64,000 bases of DNA from Altericroceibacterium endophyticum (GCF_009827595.1 NZ_WTYT01000004.1:319317-383316); one strand, 5' to 3'. Shown: positions 25,891-35,277, counted from the first letter of the stretch. Translations and numbers: made by a program. The notes: generated by a model from the letters alone, not told the origin.

Positions 25891-26685
25891 CTAGCCAGAA
25901 ATCACCAACTCCCCCACCCGCTTCGAATTCGAGCCGATCGAATAGGTCGTGCCCACCTCTGCCATCGCGAAGCCGGCGAAGATCCGGCGCACTTGGGGGT
26001 GGTCGTTGATGCTGAGGATAAAGCGCCCCTTCAGCTGTGCCAGGCATTGGGCCATCGCCTCGAACTGGCTTCGATCGAACAAGTCTGAGCCATAGTCTTT
26101 CTCACTGCCGAAATAGGGCGGGTCGAGATAGAAGAGCGTGCGCGGCCGGTCCCAGCGTTTGATGAAGGCCTGCCAGTCTAGCCGCTCGATAATCACGCCG
26201 GCCATGCGCTCGGAAACTTCCTCCAGCATCGGCACCAACTTTGTCACATCGAAACGGCCGCCGAGCCCCGGTGCAACACCGAAACTGCGCGCGCCAGCCA
26301 CCTTCCCCCCGAAGGCCAGGCGCTGCAGATATAGGAACCGTGCGGCGCGCTGCAGATCCGTCAGCGTGGTGGGGTCTTGCCGGCACAGTTTCTCAAAATT
26401 CGCGCGGCTGCTGATCTGGAAGCGGATCATCTCAACAAAGGCCAGATAATGATGCTGCAGCACGCGGAAGAGCGTGGCCACGTCCTCATTCGCGTCATTG
26501 ATGACTTCGCATTTTGGGCGATGGTCGCGGCGCAGGAAAATGCCGCCCATGCCGACGAAAGGCTCAGCATAGGTGTCATGCGGGATGGCGTTGATTGTGC
26601 CGACCAAGCGCTTGGCCAGATTGCGCTTACCACCCAGCCACGGGGCGACCGGCCGCACCGGGGCGACGATTTGCAGTTCATTCAT
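25891..26685 (-). CDS. dam: DNA adenine methylase (Dam/MT-A70-alpha type)
   Basis: 264-residue class alpha N6-adenine methyltransferase. APWLGGKRNLAKRL is the N-terminal AdoMet-binding block, EPFVGMGGIF is motif I, and LFYLDPPYFG contains the catalytic DPPY motif. Length is normal for phage Dam proteins. Likely protects phage DNA from host restriction or alters packaging and regulation. It precedes the portal/terminase unit on the same strand, at the border between cargo and phage core. Confidence 0.88.
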   Translation of the reverse strand: MNELQIVAPVRPVAPWLGGKRNLAKRLVGTINAIPHDTYAEPFVGMGGIFLRRDHRPKCEVINDANEDVATLFRVLQHHYLAFVEMIRFQISSRANFEKLCRQDPTTLTDLQRAARFLYLQRLAFGGKVAGARSFGVAPGLGGRFDVTKLVPMLEEVSERMAGVIIERLDWQAFIKRWDRPRTLFYLDPPYFGSEKDYGSDLFDRSQFEAMAQCLAQLKGRFILSINDHPQVRRIFAGFAMAEVGTTYSIGSNSKRVGELVISG

Positions 26686-26845
26686 CGGGGACTCGACTCC
26701 TTAGCCATGTTCTTTATATGTTCCGCCATCTCGCGTGAGACGGCGGGACGATTCGGGCGACGATCGCGCCCGTGTCGTGGCAAGGCATGTTGCCGGGGTT
26801 CAGAGCATCCCCTTGCTCTGTCCCCCCGCCCCTTCCGGGGCAGGG

Positions 26846-27853
26846 TCAGGCGGCGAGTGCCGGCCCGCTGGGCTGGTGCTCTGTAAAGCGCACCACATCC
26901 CGGCCGAGCCAGTCATTCACCTCTCTCAGCCGCATCATCAGCGGCTCAATCTCATTCACGAAGAAAATATCCGCGGCGGTGCGCACATCGCCGAAACCGC
27001 CATTGTTCTGCGGGATCACACCCAGCAATTGCGGCGGCACGCGGTGCGCGGCAAGGATATCGTCCCGCGTCACATTCTTGATGTTGAAAAATTCATCCTT
27101 GGCGGCGACCTCGCTGATCGGGATCACCTGCACGCCGTCTTTCTTTCCGTTCGGCGCATGGAGGAAGAGATTGCGGAAATTGCCCTTCCCCTGCGCCTGC
27201 CGCAAAGCTTCGCGGATCTCGTCTATATCGTGGTCGGACATGCTCGGTTCGGACACGTAAAAGACAAAGCCCGCATGCGCCCCGTTCAAATAATACCGCC
27301 GGCGAAACAGGGTCGCGCTTTCATTCAGCAGCAGGCTCTGCATGGCAGAGAGATATTCGGCGCGGCCATACAGCTCCTGCGCCGGGTCATGTTCCAGCAA
27401 GTGGAAAATATGCCCCGGCGCAAAGGGGTGCGCCTCGCTCCATTTTTCGACAAACCAATATTGCCCATCGCGCCCGCGCCGCGTGTTCACGGCAAGGCTG
27501 TTCTTCAGCTCCGCCACACGCCCGGCGATATTGGGCACCAATTCCAGAAAGGCATTACCCGTCACCAGAAAATCGAGCGCGAAACGGGCAAATTCATCGC
27601 GGCTCAGCAGGCGGTGCGGGATGAAATGCTTCACCAGCAGATTGCGCTTCACGCGGATCGCGCTGCCATGATGGGCGGATGATTGCAGCATCTGCGCCAG
27701 ATCACGCGGCTTTACCGGCGGTTCGTACCAGCGGCCATTCCACCAGCATTCGGAAAAGCCCAGCAGATCGCGTCGATCGAGCACGCCGACGGCGTCATCC
27801 AGCGCAAAGGCGGTTATGCCCGCTTTGGCCTCCGGCGCTTCGTCTGTGCTCAT
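26846..27853 (-). CDS. Q: portal protein (P2 gpQ-like)
   Basis: 335 residues from ATG 27853, which overlaps the terminase stop by 4 bases. The frame is open further upstream but runs inside the terminase gene. WNGRWYEPPVKPRDLAQML, HHGSAIRVKRNLL and PPQLLGVIPQNNGGFGDV are typical of P2/PBSX portals. It forms the dodecameric vertex through which DNA is packaged. As in P2, Q and P run opposite to the capsid genes. Confidence 0.9.
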   Translation of the reverse strand: MSTDEAPEAKAGITAFALDDAVGVLDRRDLLGFSECWWNGRWYEPPVKPRDLAQMLQSSAHHGSAIRVKRNLLVKHFIPHRLLSRDEFARFALDFLVTGNAFLELVPNIAGRVAELKNSLAVNTRRGRDGQYWFVEKWSEAHPFAPGHIFHLLEHDPAQELYGRAEYLSAMQSLLLNESATLFRRRYYLNGAHAGFVFYVSEPSMSDHDIDEIREALRQAQGKGNFRNLFLHAPNGKKDGVQVIPISEVAAKDEFFNIKNVTRDDILAAHRVPPQLLGVIPQNNGGFGDVRTAADIFFVNEIEPLMMRLREVNDWLGRDVVRFTEHQPSGPALAA

Positions 27854-29673
27854 CGGTTGATCTCCACGCTGGATGTGCGGATGCCGCTGCCATCGGTTGC
27901 ATCCATCGGTTCGCAATAAAGAGCGTGAAGCAGCGCCCAGGCGAGATCGCCATGGCCCGTCTCTGTGCTGCGCCGCGCTACATAGGTGAGCTGCTTCTGC
28001 CCCTTGGTTAGCTGCGGATGGATCGACATCAGCGCCCCGGCCATGTCGCTCCACCCGGCGTCGAACTGGATACGCCGGCGCGAAAAGACATTTTTTGCCT
28101 TCAGCACCATCTGCGTCTTCACCAGCGGCGAATAATCAAGCCGCCTTGCCTGGGGGAAGAATTTGCGCACCAGCTGCCACACCGCCGCGCCCATGCCGGT
28201 GCCGTCGATTGCAATCTCCGTCACCCGGTATTTGCGCGTCAGCTTGCGGATTTCCGCTGCCTGCGCTTCAAAATCCTTGCCGCGCCACTGGTGCTTTTCC
28301 AGCACGCGGAAACTGTCTTTCGCCCCCTTCGGCGGCGCGACGACAACGCAGCTTGCCTGATCGCCATCCTCGCTTTCGGCGGGATCATACCCAATCCACA
28401 CTTCCCCATCACCAAAGGGCCGCAGACCATAGGGGTGGAAGTCCTTCCAGACATCCCAGCTGTCGACCATGCAGGGGCGCAGCATGGACAGCGGGAAACT
28501 GGACTGGCTGTCATCCACGAACTGGCAGAGAAACAGGTTCTCAAATTCATCCAGCGCATATTCGAGCCGCAGCTCTTCGATATCGACCAGATCAAAGCCG
28601 AGCGCGATCGCATCCTCGATCGTCACCACATGGCGCCAGATGCCATCCGCCCCCAGCTGGCCATCCTTCAGCAGACCGTGGCCGGTGGCGATCTTTACCC
28701 GGTCGGCCTTCTGCCGGCGGCGGTTGAACCGCTCCCCATTCCACATCGGATAGGCTTCATGCGCGATGGTCGAAGGGGTGGAGAAATAGGTCTTGTGATA
28801 GCGCTTCTGGGTGGAAATGGCCGAGGCGACCTTGTTGATCTGCTCAAAGCCGTGAATCCAGAAACATTCATCGATATAGACATCGCCGTGATAGCCCTGG
28901 GCCGTGCGATAATTGGTGCCCAGGAAATAGAACGTGACCGGCTCCAGCGCCTCGCCATCTTCATCCAGGCGGTGGACCACCATCGGGTCACCCGTCAGGT
29001 GCTTTTCCAGCACCGAAAAGACGAATTCGATTATATATTGGCGGAAGATATTGGCCTGCGCGCGGCTCGCCGAAATGAAGACCTGATTGTTCCCGGTTTC
29101 CAGTGCGCGGATGAAGGCTTCCCGCGCAAAATAGAACGTCGCGCCGATCTGCCGTGATTTGAGCAGCATCCGCGTGCGGCGCGACACATTGGCCCACCAC
29201 ACTTCCTGATAACCAAAATGGCAATCGAGGAAGGCCGCTTTGAGCTTTTCATAATCCTCCGGCGTGATGAGATTATTCGGCTCTTTTTTCTTCTTTTCGC
29301 CCTTGTTCCGGCGTGCGACCTTGGGGTTCAGATCGCCCTCATGCCCGCCCGCCTCGCCATAACGGCGCACGCGCGCCATCTTCTCGATCTGCCGCCCCAG
29401 CAGATCGATCTCCTTCATGTCGGTGCCGCTCTTCTTCTCTTTGAAGATCAGCTGATTGAGCCGCATTTCGAGGGAATCCTCGATCCGGCGGATCACCGGG
29501 TCATCATCCCATTTATCGCGCGCCTTCCACGCCTGCACCGTGTTGGCGGACAGGGTAAGTTCGGCGGCAATTTCGGTAACGCCCCAGCCCCGCCAGTAAT
29601 AAGCGCGGGCAATGCGTCTCACATCATAAGGGATGACCGGCGCAGCCGGCACAGTCTCTGAATTCGCACCCAT
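27850..29673 (-). CDS. P: terminase large subunit ATPase (P2 gpP-like)
   Basis: 607 residues. An N-terminal HTH (RGWGVTEIAAELTLSANTV) is followed by the packaging ATPase: adenine-contact/Walker region LLKSRQIGATFYFA and Walker B VYIDECFWIHG. The C-terminal nuclease-like domain has IGYDPAESEDGD. Length agrees with P2 gpP (~590). First gene of the minus-strand packaging unit; a candidate late-activator site lies 56 nt upstream. Confidence 0.92.
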   Translation of the reverse strand: MGANSETVPAAPVIPYDVRRIARAYYWRGWGVTEIAAELTLSANTVQAWKARDKWDDDPVIRRIEDSLEMRLNQLIFKEKKSGTDMKEIDLLGRQIEKMARVRRYGEAGGHEGDLNPKVARRNKGEKKKKEPNNLITPEDYEKLKAAFLDCHFGYQEVWWANVSRRTRMLLKSRQIGATFYFAREAFIRALETGNNQVFISASRAQANIFRQYIIEFVFSVLEKHLTGDPMVVHRLDEDGEALEPVTFYFLGTNYRTAQGYHGDVYIDECFWIHGFEQINKVASAISTQKRYHKTYFSTPSTIAHEAYPMWNGERFNRRRQKADRVKIATGHGLLKDGQLGADGIWRHVVTIEDAIALGFDLVDIEELRLEYALDEFENLFLCQFVDDSQSSFPLSMLRPCMVDSWDVWKDFHPYGLRPFGDGEVWIGYDPAESEDGDQASCVVVAPPKGAKDSFRVLEKHQWRGKDFEAQAAEIRKLTRKYRVTEIAIDGTGMGAAVWQLVRKFFPQARRLDYSPLVKTQMVLKAKNVFSRRRIQFDAGWSDMAGALMSIHPQLTKGQKQLTYVARRSTETGHGDLAWALLHALYCEPMDATDGSGIRTSSVEINR

Positions 29674-29718
29674 GGGCCAACCATGCTGCGCGCGCGCGGC
29701 AATTGCCGGGGCCTGCCC

Positions 29719-29739
29719 TTGTTATCGCTCCCAGCACAA
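29719..29739. promoter_or_regulatory. TTGT-N13-ACAA dyad, candidate late-activator site (P/O)
   Basis: TTGT at 29719-29722 and ACAA at 29736-29739, centred 56 nt upstream of the terminase ATG and 90 nt upstream of the scaffold ATG, in the divergent control region. The same element precedes three other late units. Confidence 0.5.
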
Positions 29740-29818
29740 AAGCGCCGCGTTGCGGATTTGCCGGTGAACAGGCGGAGTGCGCTCCACACACATGCCCGAT
29801 CGCAGGAGCCGCCCCAAT

Positions 29819-30661
29819 ATGGCCAGGACCAAATTCTTCCGTGTCGCCGTCGAAGGCCCGACCGCCGATGGCCGCGAAATCTCGCGCGCCGATATTCAGC
29901 ACATTGCCGACAGCTACAACACCGAAACCCGCACCGCGACGATCAATTGCGAGCATATTCACGGCTTCTCTCCCGAACCGCCTTTCAACAATTACGGCAC
30001 GGTCGCGGCGGTGAAGACCGAAGAGGTGGATCTGCAGGTCGGCGGCAAGACCGAAAAGCGCCTTGCCCTGTTCGCCCAGTTCGACCTGAATGATCAGGCA
30101 AAGGCGCTGAACAAGGCCGGGCAGAAGCTCTTCACCAGCATCGAAATCCGGCCCGATTTCGCCAAGACCGGCAAACCCTATCTGGAAGCCGTCGCCTTCA
30201 CCGACAGCCCGGCCTCGCTCGGCACCGAATTGCTCAAATTCTCCACGCGGGAAGACCGCAAGGATCACCTCTGCGTGGTCGATGAAATCACGCTGGAATT
30301 TTCCGATGAAACCGGCAGCGAAGCGGAAGCCAGCGCCATGAATTCCATGTTCCGCAAAATGTTCTCCTCCTTCCTCTCCTCCCAGCAGAAGGAAGAAACG
30401 CCCGCGCCAGCCCCTGCGTCCCCACCGTCGGCCGCCGATCCGAAACCAGACCTTGCAGCCTTCGGCGCGCAGATCTGTGACAGCTTCGACAATATGACGC
30501 GCAAATTCGCCGCCGCGCAGACGCAGGCGGAAGCTCGCATCGGCGCGCTGACGCAGCGTGTGTCGGATCTGGAAGGTGAACTGGAACAGGCCCGGCCCAA
30601 TTCCTACCGCGCCCGGCCACAGGGCCGCGGCGATGCGGATCAGATCCGCGCGGATTGCTGA
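29819..30661 (+). CDS. O: capsid scaffolding protease (P2 gpO-like)
   Basis: 280 residues from ATG 29819 (AGGAG about 10 nt upstream). The N-terminal two-thirds is the serine-protease-type domain (FRVAVEGPTADGREI, INCEHIHGFSP, AFTDSPASLGTELL). The C-terminal part is an Ala/Pro linker and a coiled coil that acts as internal scaffold. P2 gpO cleaves capsid, scaffold and portal during maturation. It starts the rightward head operon. Confidence 0.9.
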   Translation: MARTKFFRVAVEGPTADGREISRADIQHIADSYNTETRTATINCEHIHGFSPEPPFNNYGTVAAVKTEEVDLQVGGKTEKRLALFAQFDLNDQAKALNKAGQKLFTSIEIRPDFAKTGKPYLEAVAFTDSPASLGTELLKFSTREDRKDHLCVVDEITLEFSDETGSEAEASAMNSMFRKMFSSFLSSQQKEETPAPAPASPPSAADPKPDLAAFGAQICDSFDNMTRKFAAAQTQAEARIGALTQRVSDLEGELEQARPNSYRARPQGRGDADQIRADC

Positions 30662-30715
30662 TCCGCTTTCCGCCCCCATCCCTTCCCGCTCTTCCCGAAC
30701 CGGAGCCCATTTCTC

Positions 30716-31729
30716 ATGCGTCCTGAAACCCGCGAGCGCTTCAACGCCTATTGCGACAATATTGCCGAAATTAACCAGGTCGGCAGCGCCACCACCAAAT
30801 TCTCGGTCGAGCCGTCGATCCAGCAGCGGCTGATCAACCGCAAACAGGAATCGAGCGAATTCCTCAGCCGAGTGAATATCGTACCCGTGCCCGAACTCTC
30901 GGGCGAAGTGCTCGGCCTCGGCATCAGCGGCCCGGTCACGTCCAACACTGACACCAGCGGCGGCAGGCGCCGTGAACCGACCAATCCCAACACAATGGAC
31001 GGCGTCGGTTACCAGTGCCGCAAGAACAACCAGGACACGATGCTGCGCTATGACTGGCTGGATCTCTGGGCGAAATTCCCCGATTTCGAACAGCGCATTC
31101 AGCGCAATATCATCCAGCGCCAGGCACTCGATACGATCATGATCGGGCTGAACGGCACGCATTGGTCGGCCGATACCGATCTCGCCACCTATCCCAGTCT
31201 GGAAGATGTGAATGTCGGGTGGCTGCAGAAACTGCGCAATGACAAGCCCGAACATGTGCTGGATGAAGGCGAGAGAGTGGCCGGCAAGGTAACCTATGGG
31301 CCGGGCGGCGATTACGCCACGCTGGACGCGCTGGTCTATGACGCGATCAACAATCTGCTGCCCAGCTGGGCACGGCGCGACACATCGCTGCGCGCAGTTG
31401 TCAGCTGGGATCTGCTGAATGACAAATATTTCCCACTGATCAATGCAGAGCGTGAACCGACAGAGGAACTCGCCCGCGACGTGATCATGTCATCAAAGCG
31501 GCTCGGCAACCGGCAGGCGGATGAAGTCCCCTATATGCCCGAAGGCACCATCATGGTGACCCGCTATGACAACCTTTCGATTTACGAGCAGGAGGGCAAA
31601 CGCCGGCGCCATATCAAAGATGAGCCGGAGGTTGATCGCATCGCCGATTACCAGTCATCCAACGATGCCTATGCGATCGAGGATTACGACTTCGCCTGTC
31701 TGATCGAGAATATCGAATACGCGGCGTAA
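30716..31729 (+). CDS. N: major capsid protein (P2 gpN-like)
   Basis: 337 residues, close to P2 gpN (357). HK97-fold capsid family: RERFNAYCDNIAEIN at the N-terminus, LGISGPVTSNTDTSGG, QCRKNNQDTMLRYDWLDLWA, and the C-terminal PEVDRIADYQSSNDAYAIED. It directly follows the scaffold gene. The N-terminus is probably trimmed by the scaffold protease. Confidence 0.93.
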   Translation: MRPETRERFNAYCDNIAEINQVGSATTKFSVEPSIQQRLINRKQESSEFLSRVNIVPVPELSGEVLGLGISGPVTSNTDTSGGRRREPTNPNTMDGVGYQCRKNNQDTMLRYDWLDLWAKFPDFEQRIQRNIIQRQALDTIMIGLNGTHWSADTDLATYPSLEDVNVGWLQKLRNDKPEHVLDEGERVAGKVTYGPGGDYATLDALVYDAINNLLPSWARRDTSLRAVVSWDLLNDKYFPLINAEREPTEELARDVIMSSKRLGNRQADEVPYMPEGTIMVTRYDNLSIYEQEGKRRRHIKDEPEVDRIADYQSSNDAYAIEDYDFACLIENIEYAA

Positions 31730-31803
31730 ACTCCCCGCCGCGTCACCGGGGAGGGTTATTCGTCGGACCCTCCCCACCCTCTACCAGATCGCAGGAAAAC
31801 TCC

Positions 31804-32721
31804 ATGTCCCTTGCCCGCAAAAGCAAACTCGCCAAGCTCCAGCAACGCGAACAGCCTCAGCCCATCGGCGAAGTCGGCAACCCGCAATATCGCACGGCTC
31901 CGCCTGCCCCATCCTTTGCCGGCGCAGACCCCCTCGCCCGTTCGGCGGATAGCCCGGCGCGCCGCCACAAACAGGCCAAGCTGGCCGATATGGCCGTGCG
32001 CAGCGCCGCCGCCGCGCATGTCGCGCCCGAACGGCAAACCGAAGGTTCCGCCCATTCCGAGTATGAATTGCTGATGGCTGCGCTGGGGGAAGATCTGCGC
32101 CGGCTGAAGGACATTCAGTCAACCGAAGGCAAGATCGCCGCCAAGCGGGAAATGATCGACCGCTATGATGCGCATGTCGATGCCACGCTCAGCGCCGCGA
32201 TGGAAAGCGGCCGTGCGGTGCAGGATGAACTGCTCACCCATATGATGATCTGGCGTTTCGATATTGATGATTTTGATCGCGGACTGGACATTGCCGAACA
32301 TGTGCTGCGCTTCGGCCTTCGCCTGCCCGAACGGTTCCGCAGAACGGCCGGTGTGGTGATTACGGAAGAGGTAGCGGAAAAGGCGATTGCCGCGCTGCGT
32401 CTCAACCGTGATTTCCCGCTGGAAGTGCTTCAGCGAACCATGCAGCTGACCGCCGATGAAGACATGCCCGATGAAGTGCGGGCCAAGCTGGAAAAGGCCA
32501 CCGGCCAGCAGCTACAACGTATCGCCGTCGCGTCGGAAAGCGACCCGGAAAGCAGCCCGGCCGGGGCAGCGCATGCCGCGCGGCGCAGCGCGCTTTCCCA
32601 TTTGCAGCGCGCGCTGGAGCTGGACGACAAATGCGGCGTCAAAAAGGATATTGAACGCCTGTATGCCCGGCTGCGCAAGGATGACGCCGCAGACGCAAAG
32701 ACCGCTGAAACTCAGGATTAA
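31804..32721 (+). CDS. M: terminase small/endonuclease subunit (P2 gpM-like)
   Basis: 305 residues, longer than P2 gpM (247) because of an N-terminal basic/Ala-Pro extension (about 75 residues). The core has LMAALGEDLRRLKDIQSTEG and MIDRYDAHVDATL, then VQDELLTHMMIWRFDIDDFD, typical of the family that with gpP cuts cos DNA. It lies between capsid and head-completion genes as in P2. Confidence 0.88.
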   Translation: MSLARKSKLAKLQQREQPQPIGEVGNPQYRTAPPAPSFAGADPLARSADSPARRHKQAKLADMAVRSAAAAHVAPERQTEGSAHSEYELLMAALGEDLRRLKDIQSTEGKIAAKREMIDRYDAHVDATLSAAMESGRAVQDELLTHMMIWRFDIDDFDRGLDIAEHVLRFGLRLPERFRRTAGVVITEEVAEKAIAALRLNRDFPLEVLQRTMQLTADEDMPDEVRAKLEKATGQQLQRIAVASESDPESSPAGAAHAARRSALSHLQRALELDDKCGVKKDIERLYARLRKDDAADAKTAETQD

Positions 32722-32825
32722 CCGTCTCGCCCACCGGCGCCGGGGGGCGGTGAGGGATCAGGGCCGCAAATCTTCAAAGCCCGTGATCCCGATCCCCACC
32801 CCCCAATTTTTCAAAGGAGGAAACT

Positions 32826-33302
32826 CTGTCCGGCTTCATTTCCTCCCCCGCTGCGCCCGCATCTCCCGATGGCGCGATGCTGGCCTGCGGCCCCTTCTGG
32901 CCCGATCTCGACCTCAACCATTTTCGTGACAGCCAGCGGATCGGTGGGACGCTGATCCCCGAAACGCGCGTGGCCGATGCGCTGATGGGCGGCGTGATCG
33001 CGGTCGACCGCGAATTGCAGCTCTGGCGGGCAAAGCAGGAACTGGCTGGCTTCACTACGCTGGCCACCATCCCTTCCCCCGCCATCGGCGCGGAAACCCG
33101 CCTGATGCGCCTCTGGCGGCGCGCGGTGTTTGCCTATGCCACGGCTGACCTGGTGGAAACGCACCGCGATGTGACCGCCACTGGCACCGGGCAGGCCGCT
33201 GGCGCCGAACTGGATCAACGGGCTGAAGATCACCGGCGCAACGCCACTCATGCCATTCGCGATATTCTGGGCAAGACGCGCACCACGGTGGATCTGATCT
33301 GA
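32826..33302 (+). CDS. L: head completion/stabilisation protein (P2 gpL-like), CTG start
   Basis: 158 residues if translation starts at CTG 32826, near P2 gpL (169). A textbook AAAGGAGG (32813-32820) lies 5 nt before this CTG. The next in-frame ATG (32877) is 57 nt from the ribosome site and would give 141 residues. Between them no ATG, GTG or TTG exists in frame. FWPDLDLNHFRDSQRIGGTL and LMRLWRRAVFAYATADLVETH are family features. Stop overlaps the tail X start by one base. Confidence 0.85.
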   Translation: MSGFISSPAAPASPDGAMLACGPFWPDLDLNHFRDSQRIGGTLIPETRVADALMGGVIAVDRELQLWRAKQELAGFTTLATIPSPAIGAETRLMRLWRRAVFAYATADLVETHRDVTATGTGQAAGAELDQRAEDHRRNATHAIRDILGKTRTTVDLI

Positions 33303-33523
33303 TGGCCGAAACCTTCACCGCCACCGCCCGGCAGGATGAAACGCTCGATGAATTATGCTGGCGCGTGCTCGGCCAGACCGAAAGGGTCACTGAACAGGCG
33401 CTCACCCTCAATCGCAATCTGGCTGATCAGGGCGAATTGCTACGCGAAGGGCAGGAGGTGATACTGCCGATCGTCACCGCCCTGCAAGTGCCCACCCGCA
33501 AGGTGATCCAGCTGTGGGACTAA
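33302..33523 (+). CDS. X: tail protein X (LysM-like)
   Basis: 73 residues, like P2 gpX (67). Short LysM-like domain: TLDELCWRVLG, VTEQALTLNRNLADQGELL, EGQEVILP. Start overlaps the stop of L by one base. Involved in tail assembly. Confidence 0.88.
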   Translation: MAETFTATARQDETLDELCWRVLGQTERVTEQALTLNRNLADQGELLREGQEVILPIVTALQVPTRKVIQLWD

Positions 33524-33527
33524 TCCT

Positions 33528-34031
33528 GTGAAAAAGCCAAACAGCCTTCGCGCCCATCTGACCGCCGCCCTGCCCGAGCTGGCGCGCGATCCGGACGCGC
33601 TGGATATCTATGTCACGGGCGGGTCGCTCGCAATGCGGTGCGGAGGCAATCTTGGGTTTGAACAGCGCTACACCATGCATGTGGTGCTGCTCGATTATCG
33701 CGGGGAACCCGAACAGCTCTTTCTCCCCCTGTCGCTCTGGCTGCGGCATCATCAGGGCGATCTGCTGCTCGATCCGCAGGGCGCGCAGGAGAATATCCGC
33801 TTTCAGGTCGATCTGCGCGACAATCAGGCCGTCGATGTCGCGCTGAACTTCCCGGTTACGGAAGCGGTGGATGTCCTGCCCGATGATTCCGGTGGATATC
33901 GCCTTTCGGTGCGGGAGGAAGCCCCCTTCCCCGATCAGCCGCCGCTTTCCGATCCGCTCAGCCTGCTGCGCCAGATCTGGGCACCGGGCGGCGAACAGGC
34001 AACATTCCTCACCGGACACCCAGGCGAATAA
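33528..34031 (+). CDS. R: tail completion protein R
   Basis: 167 residues from GTG 33528, 4 nt after the X stop. KKPNSLRAHLTAALPELARDPD and FEQRYTMHVVLLDYRGEPEQ are signatures of P2 gpR, as is LPLSLWLRHHQ. Length about that of P2 gpR (155). Needed to finish the tail for head joining. One-base overlap with S. Confidence 0.88.
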   Translation: MKKPNSLRAHLTAALPELARDPDALDIYVTGGSLAMRCGGNLGFEQRYTMHVVLLDYRGEPEQLFLPLSLWLRHHQGDLLLDPQGAQENIRFQVDLRDNQAVDVALNFPVTEAVDVLPDDSGGYRLSVREEAPFPDQPPLSDPLSLLRQIWAPGGEQATFLTGHPGE

Positions 34032-34705
34032 TGGCGGAGATTAACGGCGATCTGGCCGAGCTGGAAGCAATCACCGGCGGAATGTTGAAGGCGCTCGAGC
34101 CGCGTGAACGCCGCCGCCTGTTCCGCCGGGTGGCGACGGCCATGCGAAAGCAGAACCGCGCCCGCATCCGCAAACAGCGCAATCCCGATGGATCACGCTT
34201 CGCCCCGCGCAAACCCGCGCCCGAACCGATCATCGGCAATTATGCGGTGAAATTCCTCTATCCCTCCTCCGGCAGCGGCGCGCCCCGTCTCGCCTTCATG
34301 AAAAGCTGGGAGAAACAGGGGCCGATCTTCACCGGCTACGATATCGAAGCTGGTGGCCTCCGCAGCTTCGAATACGCCAAGGTCATCAAATGGCTGCCCG
34401 TTTCGGTGAAGGATGAAAACACAAGCGCCGGCACTATCCGCCGCCGCCGCACCATTCGCCAGCGCGCCATGTTCCGCAAGATCACAAGGCGAATGTTCAC
34501 CGGGCAAAGCGACCATGAGGCATGGATCGGCTTTGGCGGCATGGTGGCCAGCGTGGCGGAAGTGCACCAGTTCGGCCTGCGCGATCGCCCGGCCCGCCAT
34601 GCGCGTGAAGTGCGCTATGCCAGGCGCGAACTGCTGGGCATGACCGCCGCCGATCGAGAGGATCTGCTCGATGCGGTTCTGGAGCACCTTACGGAGAAAG
34701 TGTAG
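34031..34705 (+). CDS. S: virion morphogenesis/tail completion protein S
   Basis: 224 residues, longer than P2 gpS (150) because of an insert in the middle. DLAELEAITGGMLKALEPRE, ATAMRKQNRARIRKQRNPDG and the C-terminal ARREL-LG-TAADREDLLDAVLEHL mark the family. Last gene of the rightward head/tail-completion unit; the lysis cassette converges on it. Confidence 0.88.
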   Translation: MAEINGDLAELEAITGGMLKALEPRERRRLFRRVATAMRKQNRARIRKQRNPDGSRFAPRKPAPEPIIGNYAVKFLYPSSGSGAPRLAFMKSWEKQGPIFTGYDIEAGGLRSFEYAKVIKWLPVSVKDENTSAGTIRRRRTIRQRAMFRKITRRMFTGQSDHEAWIGFGGMVASVAEVHQFGLRDRPARHAREVRYARRELLGMTAADREDLLDAVLEHLTEKV

Positions 34706-34745
34706 ACTGACGCTCTGCGGCCAATTTAGTAGGTATTTGCAGACG

Positions 34746-35018
34746 TCAGCGACTGCCCTGCCGCGCCTCGCATCGCTCAACCATGCCTTTCGCCACCTTG
34801 TAGCGCTCATTCGCTTTGTCGAGCTGGCCGGTCTGCGCATCGCCGAAGATCATCCATTCCCCGACGGTCCGTCCCTCCGGCATCGGCGCACCTGCCACGC
34901 CGTCATCCCATTCAGGGGGCAGGAGTGAACTGCACGCAAGTGGCCGAGCCGCGATAGGCATCACGCCGGCACAGGCTGAGCAAAGCAGCGTTGCGGGCAG
35001 GATCGGCAACAGGCGCAT
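34746..35018 (-). CDS. Rz1-like outer spanin lipoprotein, overlapping Rz in another frame
   Basis: 90 residues from ATG 35018, starting inside the Rz-like gene in a different frame and extending 166 bases past it. A signal peptide MRLLPILPATLLCSAC carries candidate lipobox cysteines. Pro-rich middle (LLPPEWDDGVAGAPMPEG) and a helical tail ending in a Cys (MVERCEARQ). The nested Rz/Rz1 arrangement and lipoprotein signal are hallmarks of spanins that fuse inner and outer membranes at lysis. Confidence 0.7.
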   Translation of the reverse strand: MRLLPILPATLLCSACAGVMPIAARPLACSSLLPPEWDDGVAGAPMPEGRTVGEWMIFGDAQTGQLDKANERYKVAKGMVERCEARQGSR

Positions 35019-35277
35019 CGGCCCCTTCGGCATTGAGAATGACATCGGCATTTTCCTGTGTGATCCGGTCGATCGCGCTTTCCGCGCTCGCCTGCGCGCC
35101 AAGGCTTGCCACCGCATCGCGGCCACTCGCCATAGCGGCTTCGGCACTGTCTTGCTGAAGCCGCGCTTCGGCGCGTGCCTGCCGCGCATTCTGTGAGACG
35201 CGGGAAAGCCAGAGCGTTGCTCCCGCAATGGCCAGCGCTGCAAGCAGCACGATGGCGAGGCGCGCCGGCAGGCTCAC
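34912..35277 (-). CDS. Rz-like inner-membrane spanin
   Basis: 121 residues. N-terminal membrane anchor (LAIVLLAALAIAGATLWL), then a charged coiled coil (ARQARAEARLQQDSAEAAMA) reaching into the periplasm, ending in a Cys-containing tail. Its ATG overlaps the endolysin stop by 4 bases, and the Rz1-like gene is nested out of frame in its 3' third. Confidence 0.75.
   Translation of the reverse strand: MSLPARLAIVLLAALAIAGATLWLSRVSQNARQARAEARLQQDSAEAAMASGRDAVASLGAQASAESAIDRITQENADVILNAEGADAPVADPARNAALLSLCRRDAYRGSATCVQFTPAP

Noticed and set aside
29624-31255. 543-codon minus-strand open frame
   Set aside because: Antisense shadow of the scaffold and capsid genes in GC-rich DNA; Gly/Phe/Arg-rich composition is a typical artefact.
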